From Tuctoria greenei (Eukaryota; Streptophyta; Magnoliopsida; Poales; Poaceae): a DNA stretch of 64,000 nucleotides. A program made the translations under genes and the position numbers. The notes under the pieces are model-generated. The model worked only from the letters and a program-made list of their open reading frames with translations. It was not told the DNA's origin and did not search any database. Shown here one piece after another: positions 1-11,441 of the stretch. The stretch lies in the NCBI GenBank assembly GCA_036927565.1, contig JAYESD010000005.1, positions 88,266,301 through 88,330,300 on the forward strand. Reading direction: 5' to 3'. Numbering within the stretch: the first letter of the stretch is position 1; each line of letters begins with the position of its first letter.

Positions 1-1159
1 CGAAAGGTAGTGCTGTCCAGAAACTCGACGAGTAAAACTTGTCTGAAACAAATCGGACGAACAAGGCACAAAAGTTCCTTCAAACTACGAATTTTTTCAA
101 TAGAACACAAGAAGAACAGACCCAAAGTCGTGCACCACGAGCTCTGGCCTCTCTTGCTTATATAACCAGCCCTTAGGCCAACCCAATCTTAACTAGGACT
201 CCAATCTTACTCCGATCATGAATCGAAACTTTCCATAACTGCTTAGGACTCTTCTATACGCAGATAGAAGCAATCTTATGACTTCCAAACACGTTAGGAA
301 CATATATAACATTCCTAAACAACTCAAATTCGTGACCCACACGAAATCCTATCATAACCAACTCAAAACATTCCATATTTGAGTCAAACCCGACTCAGCC
401 GCAGCCTGAGTCTACAACCTAGTCGGTTGGACCTTTCTGACCAATTCTTTATGTCCACATCTCTTCATCACACCTCGGAACCATGTAGCCACGTCCATGC
501 ACTCCTTGCACACATGCAAACATCTTCCAACTATGTCCATGATACCTTCATATGCACTGTTCTTGATTCAAACATGCTGCACAACCTCCCGATCAACTCA
601 ACTACAATTCCTCCCGAACTTGGTTGTTGAACCTCATCTTCTCCCTAAGACTAGTTCAATGGATCCCGTCACCAGCCATGTCTTGAACTCAAGCAACACC
701 TACACATGAATAAACAACCAATCCGTACGAGCCCATGTTCATGACTTGACTCAAATTAGTTCCGAACACAACACCTTATGTTAGCACCTCACATAACCAT
801 GTTGCAACACCACAATAAAACGATATCAACCATATCAACAAATACCAAAAAATTAGAAAATGAATACTAAGCAATCTTCCATCAATGTAAAGCAAGTTCG
901 AAACAATTCACAGTAAAAGAAGGAACATTGCGATCAAGCTCCGAACCTTGCCAAAGCTAACTGGAGCATGAGCCGGAGCTTACCAAAGCTAGTACAACCT
1001 AGCACCCGAGCTTACCAGAGCTAGTACAACCTAGCGACGGAGCTATAAAAACATGTCGGAGCTAATCAACATAAGTCGGACCTAGCAAAAAAGATGTTAT
1101 GGCAGCATTCAAAACTTTTATTGTCAAATCCAATGTATTCAGCATACATAGGTCTCACA
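1..1159 (-). repeat. S0 LTR, partial (Ty1/copia Sirevirus, S1 family)
   Basis: This is colinear with the S1 LTRs: base 1 matches about base 24543 and the right end (cataggtctcaca, 1159) matches the S1 LTR end at 25946. It is shorter than that S1 segment (about 1,404 bp), mainly because the CCGGAGCT-type array at about 940-1080 has fewer units. A minus-strand TATA box (TTATATAA at 158-165) sits where it does in both S1 LTRs. It interrupts the E0 gag at 1160. The left part lies outside the window, so it could be the 5' LTR of a minus-strand element or a solo LTR. Confidence 0.85.
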
Positions 1160-3248
1160 AAAACAATGCAATCCTTGTTATTCTTGTAGTTTCCAGCATT
1201 TTTATTTTCACTATAAGAATACCCAATGCCATATTTAACATTTGGAGGTCTTGTGACCAAGTATGCACTACGTGCATACTTGACTTTCTCCTTGTCAAAT
1301 ATGCCACTTTGGGAGGATGCTTTTCTTTTGTCAATTTGGAACTTTCTTCCAAGTTGATATTATTTTTAGCACAAGTGCAAGTAAAAATAGTTTCGGACTT
1401 GATGTGTTGAGAAGGTGTGCTTGAAAAGGATGAAGACCCACTTTGCTTGAGTGACTCAACCTGTGTTTCAAGGATCTTGTTAACTTTGGTTATCTTAGCA
1501 AGTTCTTCCTTGATGGACACATTTGATTCTTTTAACTTCAAACAAGCTTCTTTGCTTGAAGCTAACTCAAGTTCTAGTGATTCACTCCGCTCCTTTTCAA
1601 GTTCAAGGAGCTTTTAAATCTTAAGATATTTCTCCTTTTGGAGAATTATTATCTTCTTGGCGATTGAATAGCTCCTCCTTATCAACAATCTTATCCATTA
1701 AAAATTTCATTTTTGCAGCTGTTTTTCTATCTAAACCACTAAGCATGTTTTCTTCATCACTATAATTATCAATATCACTATCAGAATAAAGCGATAAAAA
1801 AGGTTTATTTGTGACCTTTCTTTTTCCTTCCTTGGCCATTAGACACGTGTGATCGGTGTCCTTCTTTGCGCCCATGGTTGGGAAGAGAGTGGATTTCTTG
1901 GTAGGCTTCTTGATAGCTATGGTGGCCATCTCCTCTTCTTCTTCGGATGAGGATTCATCATTGGAGTCCCACTCCTTCTCTAGATGTGCTTGACCATATT
2001 GCTTGTTCTTCTTGAACATTTTCTTTGGTTGAGGCTTGTTGTCTTTAGTCTTCCTCTTATTTCTTCATGTGGACAATCTACTATGAAATGGTCATATTCT
2101 CCGCAATTGTAGCACGCCCGTCTCATCTTGGGTCTTTGTTTGTCCCTTTGTCTTTCTTCGTTGGAGCTATTACCCTTTCTTCTTCTCATCATCTTCTGGA
2201 ACTTTTTCATGAATAAGATCATGTCTTCATCATTAATGTCACTGCTATCATCATCACTTTCATCTTCTTCAATAGCTTCCCAAGCTTCTTTTGATGCGGG
2301 TTTACAAGTTGACTTCAAATCAAATCTTTTCTTCTTTGCCAAGGTAAGGTCGACAATTTCCTTGACGTGCTTGGCTTGCTTCTCCATCATTTCAAAGTTG
2401 GTAATCTTGCCAAGAAGTTCGTCCGGGGTCATTTCCCAATACCCGGGGCTTTCTCTAATCATAGATCAAAGAGTCACGTTGCGAGGCATGAATGCTCTAA
2501 GAATCAACTTCACGACCTCATGATCATTCCACTTCTTGCTGCCGTAGGCTCGGACTTTGTTGACAAGATTCTTGAGTCTATTGTACATGTGTTGAGGAGA
2601 TTCACCATCTTCTATAGCAAATCTTCCCAATTCAGCTTCGATCATCTCTATCTTTGCTTCGCGTACATGACGGTCACCTTCATGTGCGGTTTGTATAGTT
2701 TCCCATATCTCTTTGGCAATTTCCAGTCCATCCACCTTGGTGAACTCGTCTCGGCTCAACGAAGAAGTGATCACAGCTGCAGCTTGAGCATTCCAATGAA
2801 TTGCTTGTTCTTGACTTGGTGTCAACTCTTCATCATTGTCCGGAATATCTATCCCTGTACAGACTATATGCCACAAAATTGGGTTAAGAGATATAAGGTG
2901 CAGTTTCATATTTTGTCTCCACATTGAATAGTTATTTCCATCAAAGTAATGTGCTTTGCCTAAAGGAATTGATAGGTAATTCCTATTATTAGAATTTAAA
3001 CGTTCTTAGTCAAAAGGATATCGGGAGTAGTCGGTGTGACTACTCCCCTTCCTCTTCTCATCTTGAGTCTTCTTCTTTCCTTTTGGGGACAATGCCTTTT
3101 TCTAGAGAAGAGCCTTGAGTTGAAGCATCTCCTCATCATCCTCCTCACAGTCTTGAATGGTGTCGAGGAGCTTTTCTAGCTTTTGGGTCTTTTTATCATC
3201 ACCCTTCTCGTTGTTGAAGTTCTTGTGTACATTCTTGATGTCCGACAT
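1160..3248 (-). pseudogene. E0 gag, Ty1/copia Sirevirus (broken)
   Basis: The start is taken at ATG 3248-3246, the first codon after the 5' LTR in the frame that continues into the gag core. In order: an acidic/lysine-rich N-terminus, a UBN2/Retrotran_gag_2 region (2924-2466) with the MWRQNMK and EIWETIQTAHEG motifs, a CCHC knuckle CYNCGEYDHFIVDC with all four ligands (about 2110-2060), an acidic Ser/Glu stretch, and a coiled-coil-like tail close to that of E2 gag. Gag coats the RNA and forms the particle. In-frame stops lie near 3100 and 3000 and at 2466, a frameshift near 2050, and more breaks below 1620. The 3' end is cut by the S0 LTR at 1159, so all of pol is missing. Confidence 0.85.
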
Positions 3249-3274
3249 CGTCTCTTCGAGCGGTGAGTCTCTTT

Positions 3275-4784
3275 TGAAGAGTTTGGCCTAGCGGGGGGGG
3301 GGGGGGGGGGGTGAATAGGTTTTTTGAATTTTGTCGGACCCTGAAACACTTAACATATGGCTCAAATATGGGGAGGCCGGACTAGTCCGGTATGGTGCAA
3401 ACTAGTCCAATGTGCGCGGACTAAAAGATCAAGTAAATTGACAATTCTACTCCCAGCATACTATGCAGCGAAAATCAGATTACGAGTAAAGTGTATTGAT
3501 CCAATGAACCAATATATTGCAATGATCAAGTATGATACAATGTTTCAATGTGAATTTTACAATACTAAGCAAAACCTGGATTATGATGAAAAATAGAACA
3601 AGAACACGCAAGACAAAGTTTTATCCTGAGATTCAATTCCATAGAGGAATTTACATCCCCGTTGAGGAGTCCACAGAGGAACGGGTCTTCACTAACCCTT
3701 CCCTTGTTGAATCGCCATGGAGGACGATTCTCTTCCACTAACCACGAAGGGGAAATAACTCGTTCAAAGGGGCTTTCTCACACGTTGAGGGCTCCCCAAG
3801 AATTACAGTGATGAACACCACCAAACACACTCAAAAGATATGCAATAAAACAATTAGAGTGTGTGAGAGATCAAACCCAAGAGCTCAAGATCGTGTAGAA
3901 TAATTCTCTCCTTTGTCCAATCCCTAATCCTCAAAGATTTGATCCTTTTAGGTTTAGAATGAGTGGAGAGATGTATTTTTTGGCTCTTGGGAGGTGTGAC
4001 GGCGCAAGGAGTCGAGAGAGACTGATGTATGGCCGTACACCTCTATTTATACTAGGGTTTCCAAATGCTACCGTTAGGGTTTGCGATGTCCGGACTAGTC
4101 TGTGGTGGACACCAGACTTGTCCGGTGTGCGAGAAACCCTACGTGTTGATGGATACCAGACTAGTCCGTTAAGGTGCGGGCTAGTCCGATCTGGGTACAG
4201 AAACTTTTTGGACTAGTCCGGTGTGGTGAACACCGTGTAGGACTAAGGAGAAGTCCGAACTTGGAGGGACTTATCTAATTTTAATCAGAGAGTTTTCGGA
4301 CTAGTCTGGTGGATATCGGACTTGTCCGGTGTAGTGAAAAACCATAGGGCTAAAGACAAGTCCGGACTGGGAGAACTTGTTAGATTTTAGACAGAGGATT
4401 ATCGGACTAGTCCGGTTCATATCGGACTAGTCCGGTGCTGTGTAAAAGTGGAGTGTTGCGGACAAGTCCGCACTGTGGAGACTTGTCCATTTTTAGTCAG
4501 AGAGATATCGGACTAGTCTGATGCTTATCGGACTAGTCCGCTCTTCTTGTGAAAGGTGCAGTGAGTTGAATTATTTGTTCACTTGAGCTCTTGTTGGAGA
4601 TACAAAATAATCTAATCTTTTCAGCTCCTGAGATCTTTTCCCTTTAAATCCTCATTCTCTTTCCTTTTGGTGCTTTCTTCCTCATTTCTTTAAAACCTGC
4701 GCTCATCTCAAGAATTTTGTTAGGATCTCATTGGTTTGTCGTTAATCAACCAAAACCCATAGGGGATGCCTAGATGCGCTTTCA
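3275..4784 (-). repeat. E0 5' LTR (Sirevirus, E1 family)
   Basis: It shares its layout with the E1 LTR: a TG start followed by GGCCTAG, a G tract, GTGAATAGG, a CTCTTGG..GTGTGACGGCGC block, a minus-strand TATAAATA box (4044-4051), and the end GATGCCTAGATGCGCTTTCA. It holds many CGGACTAGTCCG palindromes, with exact copies at 3378, 4403, 4423 and 4529. The primer site expected just below 3275 is not recognisable; the bases there (gagtctctttt) look deleted or mutated relative to E2 and S1, so the lower boundary is good to about 10 bp. A 19-base G run lies at 3293-3311. Confidence 0.8.
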
Positions 4785-4900
4785 ATTTGTGTTGTGGTAA
4801 TTTTCTGTATATCGTTTGTGACACACTTGTGTATGTGTGTTGAACATCCTGGGCACATATATGCATAGCACTTGGTTCATTTTCTGAACTTGGTGTCACA
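4785..4900 (+). repeat. Inverted fragment of a G2-type LTR
   Basis: The reverse complement of this stretch matches the first ~115 bp of the G2 LTR (start TGTGACACC, then GAACCAAG, CCCAGGATGTT, ACACACATACAC). It lies opposite to the G2 copy, so its source element was plus-oriented. The LTR edge at 4900 abuts G1 RT sequence, and the other side is cut by the E0 LTR. Only this sliver of the element is in the window. Confidence 0.7.
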
Positions 4901-7428
4901 ACAGTTTGATATAAAACTGATGTTCCTGCAACTTTGTTAGTACCAACTGAATGTGCTCCAAATGAGAATCGGTAGTAGGGCTATAGATGAGGATGTCATC
5001 AATGAACATTAGAACAAACTTGCGTAGGAATGGTGCCAAAATGGAGTTCATTGCACATTGAAATGTAGAAGGAGCGTTAGTTAACCTAAATGACATTACC
5101 TTAAATTGATAGTGATCACTATGGGTCTTAAAAGCTGTCTTGTATTCTTCTTCACTCCTCATTCTGACCTGATGGTAGCCAGCCCTCAGATCAAGGCATG
5201 TGAAGAAGATTGCTCCTACCAATTCATCAAAGATTTCATCCACCAAGGGCATAGGGAACCTGTTATGTATAGTCAAATCATTCAGCTTACGATAATCCAC
5301 ATAAAAATGCCACATTCCATCATTCTTTTGCACCAATACCACTGGAGATGCAAATGGACTGACGCTATTTTTAGTCACTCCAGATTCCAGCAATTCCTTG
5401 AGCTGTCTCTCAATCTCAGTCTTGTGTATGGACGAGTACCTGTAGGGCCTCGAGTTGACTGGAACAACCCCGGGTACTAGAGGAATGACATGGTCAAACT
5501 CTCTGGAGGGTGGCAGTGATTCTGGATCTTCAAACACTGTCTGAAACCTCTGTAATAAGGCACTTAGTCTCTCATCAACTAGTGCTGGGCTGACATCTTG
5601 ACTTGACTCATGTTGTTCCAGTAAAACCAGTGCCCAAATATTATTGCCCTTTGCCCATGTCTGCATTGTGAGTTCAGTGATTTCCAACAATTGCTCCTGA
5701 GACCCCTTTGTTATCCCCTCCAACCTCACAAGTGCCTGGTTAACATGAAACTGCAGACATTTGCTCTGCCAGTCACAAACCATGGGACTATAGTTCTTCA
5801 ACCAGTCATACCCCAAAATTCCATCATAAGCTCCTAATGGAATAACCTTCATATCAGTAGTGAAAGAATTGCGCTGGCACCACCACTCCAAGTTAGGGAC
5901 CATCCTATCACATCTCAATGATTCTCCACTAGCCACCTTCACTTGCACAGTGGAACAAGGAACTGTGCTCAACCTTGCCTTCTGCACAAATTCCTCAATG
6001 ATGAAAGTTGCAGAACTCTCTGAGTCCACTAGTAGAAATAAATTTTGATCCTTCACCAGTGCCTGTAACTTCAGACAATGCTCCCCTTCAGTGCCTGCCA
6101 AAGCATGCATTGACAATTGGTGCTCCACTTCCTAACTAATATCCTCAGCCTCTAACTTCTCTAACACCTCTGCTGTTAACTCCATTCCTAACTCCTCTGC
6201 TGCTAAATTGTTGAGCTGCATAGTCTTTTTTGGACACCGAATTGCATGCCCAGGCTTAAACTTCTCCCCACAGGTATAGCATAGCCCATTCAACCTTCTG
6301 AAGTCCCTAATCTGCCTCTCCTTACTTAACTCCATTGACTGACCAGCTTGTCTTGGTTCAGCCCTGAATATTGGTGGTGGTCTAATATTCAGCTGCTTCC
6401 TCCAAATTGTGCCTAGCTCTCTCCTGAATGTCATGTTGTAACCTTGTAAGCAATGCTGCTCTGTTTACAGTTTCAGGCACCTGAGCCTGCAATGGTCCTT
6501 GAATCTCACATTTCAGCCTTTTCATAAACTGAGTCGCATAAAACACCTCATCTACCTCCGGATTATGCACTGAAGTGGCATATCTCAACTCCTCAGATCT
6601 TGCAATATGCTCCTCCAACCCAACCACCTGTCTAAGATGCAACAAATTATACATCGCTTTCGGATATTCATATGCCCCGATCTTCTCCTTGACTGCTCTG
6701 TAGTACTAATCCCATGAGCCCAACCCTACAGTGAGTTTATATACTTGAAGCCATCTAGACGCATTGCCCTCCATATGCATAGCTGCTGCTCTGACCCATA
6801 AGGCTTCACTGACTTGGAAGATAGTGAAATAGTCCATACACTTATCCAGCCAAATCGTTGGATTATCATCTTGAAATTTGGGGAACTGCAATTTAACCAG
6901 AGAATGATCTCCCATTCCCTCTACTCTTCTATACCTAAAATGCTCTACTCCACCTCCTCTACTTATACCACCTCTGCTCACATCTGGACATACCCCATGG
7001 CCACCTCCTACAGGCACCCCTCTATCAGGTCCTCCCCCCAGAATGCCTCCTAGTCCTCCCCTTCCCTGCGAATGCATCCACTCCCAATCTATACTCTTTC
7101 CCTTGTCCACCTTACTACTACTGCTCCTAGGATCCACCATATGTGCGTGCACCCTTGCTACCTGCTCCGCATCCTCCAAAGAACCTCCCATGTTTAGTGC
7201 AGAAAATTTCTTACCCATCTCCACTAGTTGCAGAATCCTGAGATCATGCTCCTTGCCATCTTGTTCTTCCGCCTTCGCCACGCAAGCGTGTTGCTCCAGT
7301 AACTTGGTATGTGTCGCCTCCAGTCCTTTCTGCACCACCTCAAATACATCCATCTGCTTGGAGAAGTTCTCCAGTGCGACCATCACCTTTTCCCACCTCT
7401 CCTCCTCTGTGGTTGCTGTAGAAGCCAT
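4901..7428 (-). pseudogene. G1 gag-protease-RT of a Ty3/gypsy element (truncated, broken)
   Basis: The start is chosen at ATG 7428-7426 (MASTATTEEE). Gag runs to about 6400, with the domain around IWLDKCMDYFTIFQV and a YNLLHLRQ motif. A CCHC-like knuckle CYTCGEKFKPGHAIRC follows at about 6290-6240, then an aspartic protease with LFLLVDSESSATFI (the usual Asp-Ser-Gly reads Asp-Ser-Glu), then RT with YRKLND, FTCLDLRAGYHQ and the catalytic FIDD near 5000. The fragment ends inside RT at 4901, at the inverted LTR fragment, so RNase H and integrase are gone. Stops at 6706 and 6132 and a frameshift near 6400 break it. The knuckle style resembles plant chromoviruses, but without integrase or chromodomain the clade is not fixed. 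Confidence 0.85.
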
Positions 7429-7557
7429 GGCTGCCAGCACGAGGTGGGTCTATGGCAACAGTTTAGTTCGTGGAGCCGTGTTGCGTGTCACCGATCAACG
7501 CCCAACCGCTCTAGGAGACGGAGTGCAGGACAACGATCACCACCTTCGGATCGTCCA

Positions 7558-7569
7558 GCTCTGATGCCA
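7558..7569 (-). other. G1 primer-binding site
   Basis: The minus strand reads TGGCATCAGAGC two bases from the 5' LTR. This is one base from TGGTATCAGAGC, the complement of the initiator-Met tRNA 3' end, which primes minus-strand DNA synthesis in many plant LTR elements. Confidence 0.75.
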
Positions 7570-7571
7570 CT

Positions 7572-7970
7572 TGTGACGCCCCCGAGCAGTGATGCACGGT
7601 CACTGCGTGAGGTGCACGAGCGTCGCCGACGAGCCACCGGCAATTTGCGGTAAGCGCGCGTAAATGGGAGAGATAGGGTGAGAGATGAGAGAGATTAGAG
7701 AGTAACCAATTCTGTTTCGATTCTCTTACAACCCTTAACATTGTTTCCCTCTTATAGGTAGACGTCGGGCCCGCTTGACAGCAAGGCAACTCCCACACAG
7801 CAAGACCCCACAAGTCAGTACGACAGACAGACCCACAGGCCAGTACGACACACTCCTATAGAATCCGTGACCGACACTGGTGGCCGTCACAATCTACCGT
7901 GGCAGTGCAACGGCATATCAGTCGGGAGCGCGAAGGATCGGGTGTGCACACGGCGGCGACGGTGGTAACA
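7572..7970 (-). repeat. G1 5' LTR (~399 bp)
   Basis: It begins TGTGACGCCCCC next to the primer site and ends GGTGGTAACA, giving the canonical TG..CA termini. The partner 3' LTR is lost, so the outer end at 7970 is inferred from the terminal ACA and has no target duplication to confirm it. Confidence 0.65.
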
Positions 7971-8931
7971 GCCTACTAAGAAAGGTTATTTTTAATTTGT
8001 GATGATATTGTAAGTTGTAAAATAATCAATCAAAATAAATTTGTCAATGCATAGATCATAGAAAAACATGTTACTTTGGTCGATTGTAAAGATTAACCGT
8101 TAATTGTAAGAATTAACTTTTAATAATAGTGATTAATTGTTAATTAATACGGTATGAAATTTAGTTAAATTTCAAGCATTAAACACACACCCGCTCTTTG
8201 TCAGCTACATGCCGTGCATGCAATCTCAAAGGAAAACAATCCTTCAAATAGCCATCATCTCGGTTCTATTTAACGCACTTTGATGTCTCTGCAGTCCAAC
8301 ACCAGAGCGTGCGGTGGTGGGAGCGCTTCAAGCATGTCCCCGGATCCCTCTTCGATCTAGTGTGTATTTCATTTCATCTTCAGTTGGCAATTGGCATGCG
8401 GCCTGTATTTGGAAGCTGAAGCATGGAAGCAACATGGGCGACATACATGTTGCTACGGGTGTTGCCATGCACCTCAGTTGGTTGTCAATGCAAAATTAAG
8501 AAAAAATCACCGTCGTTTCCCCGAAATACCAAAAACTTCATTTTACCAGTGGAGGCCGGTAAATAAATATTCTATTCATATCGCTCAGATTTGTTTGTTT
8601 TTATCGGCGGGGGCAGGAAAAGAGATATTAAAATTTGATTGAATTTATTTTAAGTTCGTTCAAATTTGTTTGAAATTGAATCTGAAATTCAGAACTTTTA
8701 GGAATTCGATTTTACCAACAACCTTTGATATTTTTTATCTTCTAAAAACATACTTGCATACAATAGCACAGAGAAGGACATCCGGGGAGACATGTCGGCG
8801 TTCGGAAACCGACTAGTAAATTTGTATTGAATCACGTTCCTCTTCGTATGACTAGTTGCAAAAGACATGATATTTATCCTGGTTTCGAACAAAAATGGCT
8901 CTACGTTCAAAGAGAGTCTATCCGTGAATTT
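7971..8931. other. Unclassified intergenic stretch
   Basis: No recognisable gene or LTR is seen. 7980-8170 is AT-rich. 8280-8500 is of mixed composition with short plus-strand open frames that resemble no family I know. 8500-8720 is rich in AATTT/TTGAA words. It may be old degraded repeat or the original insertion substrate of G1 and T1. Confidence 0.4.
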
Positions 8932-9503
8932 TGTCAGATAAAAAGGCGAGAGAACAAATTACAAGCGAGCTTTGCTCGAGTATATGAACTCTAAGAAATT
9001 AAGAACTTATATGAAAGTAATGACGTAAGCGAGAACGCACACGAGCGTATGAAAGTAAGGCACGAACGCAAGTGCGTCAAAGGAAAAGTGCGTTAAGAAA
9101 ATGTGTAAAATAAATGCGTAAGGTAAAACACATAAGTAAGGCGAATACATAATGAATTTGCCCCCCTTGCGAAAGGCCTTGGAATTCCTTTTATAGGGCG
9201 GTGGGGCAGTCCTATCTAACTAACATTCCTCATAGTGGGACTGGATTTACAGTGTTCGTTTTATGCATCTGGTCCGTTTTGGGTGCGCAAGCTTCAGTCT
9301 TGACTTATTCTTGAACTCCAAGGCATCGTCTTGTGTGTGAGGTAATCATCCATCTGACAACGGATGAGACGGATAGCAGACTTAACCTGTAATAGGTCAC
9401 ATTGCGGGTTCATCCCCCTGCCGAAGTTATCGCGCTCGCCATTGGATCGAGCCCGAGAGGACTCACCCGCCTGACTTCTCGGGTCAGGACTTGGGTATGC
9501 TGG
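8932..9503 (-). repeat. T1 3' LTR, lower part (Tat, Ty3/gypsy)
   Basis: This and 14930-15066 are one LTR split by N1 and flanked by N1's GCTGG target duplication. A minus-strand TATA context CCTATAAAAGG lies at 9187-9197. The lower boundary is placed at TGTCAG (8932) only because it is the nearest TG at a sensible distance, giving an LTR of about 709 bp without N1. The side adjoining the internal region (15066) is far better supported. Confidence 0.55.
9499..9503. repeat. N1 target-site duplication, left copy (GCTGG)
   Basis: The five bases before N1's TG at 9504 are gctgg. The same five follow N1's terminal CA at 14925-14929. Confidence 0.9.
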
Positions 9504-10413
9504 TGATGAGGAGGTTTAGGCCCGATCTTCTGAAAGGTAATGGATAAGTCGATTGATGGAGATCTCGACATTGATGATCCGAGGCTCTCGAGTAGAACAC
9601 GAAGAACCCCTGCAATCACTACACCACAACTCTTTTGGTTATCAACCGTGCTGCACACGATTGACCTCACCAAGAAGGATAATCCCTGCAAGTGCAACAG
9701 AGAACACAAGCAGGAACAAGATAGAAGCAATCTGAATTGCTAAGTTGGGGTCTCACAAAACGATGAACGGCGAAACTGTGTAACAGATTATTCTAAGCAA
9801 AACCCAATTGTTTATGGCAGCTACTATGGATTATATATAGGTGGGAGGACGTCCAAGGGGTTTTCGGGTCGTTACCTAACCATAAGACACGAAAATATTG
9901 GACTTAGACTTGATACAAGGCCCAATGGCCCAATATGGTGGCGTAACACCCTGACAGATTCTGTACTCGATATTGTTTTGATGATTCCCGTCGACTCCCA
10001 AGAAATTTTAATATGGGACCAGCTCCATTGAATAGGTTATCCTCTCCCCTTTCCGTGCATATATAGAACGTCCAAAACGGAGTTCGTATGCGTCCTGGGT
10101 GTCTGTTTTACTGCGTACTGCTCCTGGACTCCGAGTTGGACACGATTTTGAGTTGGGGTCGGTTTCCATCTTTTTTGAACGTATTCTCTCGTCCTCCACG
10201 CCCCTAAACCTTCCTCCAATTACTCCTTGAACCGCTCCATGTATCCTAATTACAATTAAATTATTAGGTAGCAATCAATTCTCGAAAATATATAAGGAAA
10301 TATATAAGAGCGAGCTCACCTCTGAAATTAATTGTTGTGTGTGAATTTTATTGATTGCATCTTGTATGTTCAATGGAGTGTTGTGTATATCCATAGGAGT
10401 GATGTCCTCATCA
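9504..10413 (-). repeat. N1 3' LTR
   Basis: It starts TGATGAGGAG and ends CCTCATCA, colinear with 14010-14924 with scattered substitutions. A minus-strand TATA box (CTATATATAA) is at 9831-9840. The N1 ORF reads through the polypurine tract into this LTR and stops at 10275. Confidence 0.92.
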
Positions 10414-11441
10414 TCCTCCCCTTCTTGAATTGGAGTCGTCGTTGACTCAAGTTCATCTTCTCTCATGTGTGGGTCTATATGTGCAACGCCATCAAATCTT
10501 CTTGTATGCATGAAAGGAGGAGGCCAACGTGGTGGACGACATAGTGCAACATCTTGATCTTGCCTATCAAACAAGAGCGCACATTCACTTGAGCCAGGAT
10601 CCCAAACAAATAAACTTTGTACCATGTTTGTAGGTGCAATGATAACATGCATGATCTCGTCATTCTCCCCTTCTTTATGACAAGCCGTCCTCGGCTTGCT
10701 CGTATATCCAGGAAAAATGATTGCTTTGGGGGTAGAATGAGCATCGTCCATATTGCACAATCGCAACGGACAATGCTTCTCTTTTATTTGTTGTCCCTGA
10801 TGCAAGGGAAAAATACTAGAAAAACTTGACAAAGCATTATTAGCGTTAGTGCATTCATTTACTTTAGGATGTTGTTGCAGCACAAAAGGAGTTTTCTCAT
10901 TTGAACATACGTAAACTTTATGCACCATAAACTTACCACTATCTTCATAGTTGCCTATAGTATGAAAAATATTTCTACTTAACAAAGGCAATTCAGATTG
11001 GGAAAACATTTTCCTCTCTACAATATCTTGATCGCAAAGAGTGTCAAATTCAATATAACCAAAAGTATTTAGAGAAGACAACAATTTCAGTTCATCCCTT
11101 TCACATGTAATTGGAATCAAATGCTTAATTTCAGCACATGTGAGTGACGAAGTATCAAATTCATTCGGTTGTTCTAGCATAGGTACAATATAATTATTAG
11201 CACACAACTCATTTTTAACAGAAGGATCAACAGGAAAATCAACATGTGATAATTGTGTATAAATAAACGACTGTAATAGTTGCTCCTCGAAAATAGCATG
11301 ATTGGTGGAAAAATTCAGAACATCCAAAAACTTCTCACCTTCTGTATTTGTAGAATGTTTTGCTTTACCATTTTCAGCAATGATTTCGAGTGCATTATGA
11401 GTTGATTCATCTAAAATTTCACAAGTGTTGTTGAAAGCCTC
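10275..11441 (-). pseudogene. N1 gag-type ORF, C-terminal part (split by solo LTR)
   Basis: This is the downstream part of the ORF that begins at 12804. Its frame resumes exactly at the solo-LTR target duplication (11437-11441). It stays open for about 390 codons, ends inside the 3' LTR, and carries no RT or integrase motif. Visible features are several Cys residues, a WDPGSSECALLFDR segment, a PPRWPPPF motif and an acidic tail (EEGEDDEDI) encoded by the polypurine tract region. I do not recognise this domain. An apparent start inside the solo LTR (near 11600) is an artefact of the insertion. Confidence 0.7.
10414..10427 (-). other. N1 polypurine tract
   Basis: The plus-strand run tcctccccttcttg directly follows the 3' LTR end at 10413. 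On the minus strand it is the purine-rich plus-strand primer expected there. Confidence 0.75.

Noticed and set aside
2128..2927. Plus-strand ORFs of 131 and 186 codons
   Set aside because: Shadows of E0 gag, which shows the UBN2 and CCHC motifs on the other strand.
7043..7653. Plus-strand ORFs of 114-173 codons
   Set aside because: Complement of G1 gag, leader and LTR; the minus strand carries the recognisable gag.
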